Positions 57,831 to 64,000 of a stretch of 64,000 bases of DNA are shown here, piece by piece. The first letter of the stretch is position 1. Each line of letters starts with the position of its first letter. The translations under genes and the position numbers were made by a program. The DNA comes from Dipteris shenzhenensis (lineage: Eukaryota > Polypodiophyta > Polypodiopsida > Gleicheniales): NCBI GenBank assembly GCA_047967505.1, contig CM106539.1. One strand, given 5' to 3'. The notes below the pieces were generated by a model, which saw only the letters and a list, made by a program, of their open reading frames with translations, had not been told where the DNA came from and did not search any database.

Positions 57831-64000
<6,170 letters not shown>

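Overview
This is a repeat-dominated piece of a plant nuclear genome. The evidence is the Ty1/copia and Ty3/gypsy LTR retrotransposons primed from plant initiator-tRNA-Met type sites, the long satellite and microsatellite arrays, and one plant-type CDPK-group kinase. Gene density is very low, which suggests a large-genome lineage such as a fern or gymnosperm, but the species cannot be named from the sequence alone. No tRNA, rRNA, CRISPR or prokaryotic feature was seen. Layout, first part: 1-2660 holds minus-strand LTR-element debris (a leader with 30-bp tandem repeats, a PBS, a probable LTR, then a decayed gypsy pol). 4150-4470 is a possible secreted-protein exon. 7508-11341 is a complete LTR element with a target-site duplication that carries gag and only the start of protease. 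11541-14877 is a ~182-bp satellite array. 15119-18916 is a decayed transposase-like gene with a TNP1-like N-terminus and a core like the DUF7869 family. 20362-25738 is a decayed plus-strand copia element without a recognisable 3' LTR, followed by a 238-bp tandem repeat. 28784-29719 is the only convincing intact host gene, an intronless PPCK/PEPKR2-like protein kinase. 30924-33710 is a second gag-only LTR element with a TSD. 34870-41107 is low-complexity, microsatellite-rich DNA. 42304-43410 is a decayed ORF of unknown family. 44214-47328 is a truncated minus-strand copia element. Large-scale structure: most of the window is present twice. Segment A (10792-21241) recurs at 47329-57832, and segment B (34870-41107) recurs at 57831-64000, where the window ends. 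In the second copy A and B are joined directly, so about 13.6 kb (21242-34869, including the kinase and the second gag-only element) is missing. The first copy has intact element boundaries and TSDs, whereas both junctions of the second copy cut through retrotransposons. The second copy is therefore derived, or is an allelic haplotype placed in tandem by assembly. How the parts relate: apart from the kinase, nearly everything looks like selfish or decaying DNA. The most unusual unit is the satellite array lying immediately upstream of the transposase-like gene, which is conserved as a block in both copies. The gene is broken by shared stop codons and frameshifts, but its C-terminal domain remains an open 282-residue frame in the second copy only.
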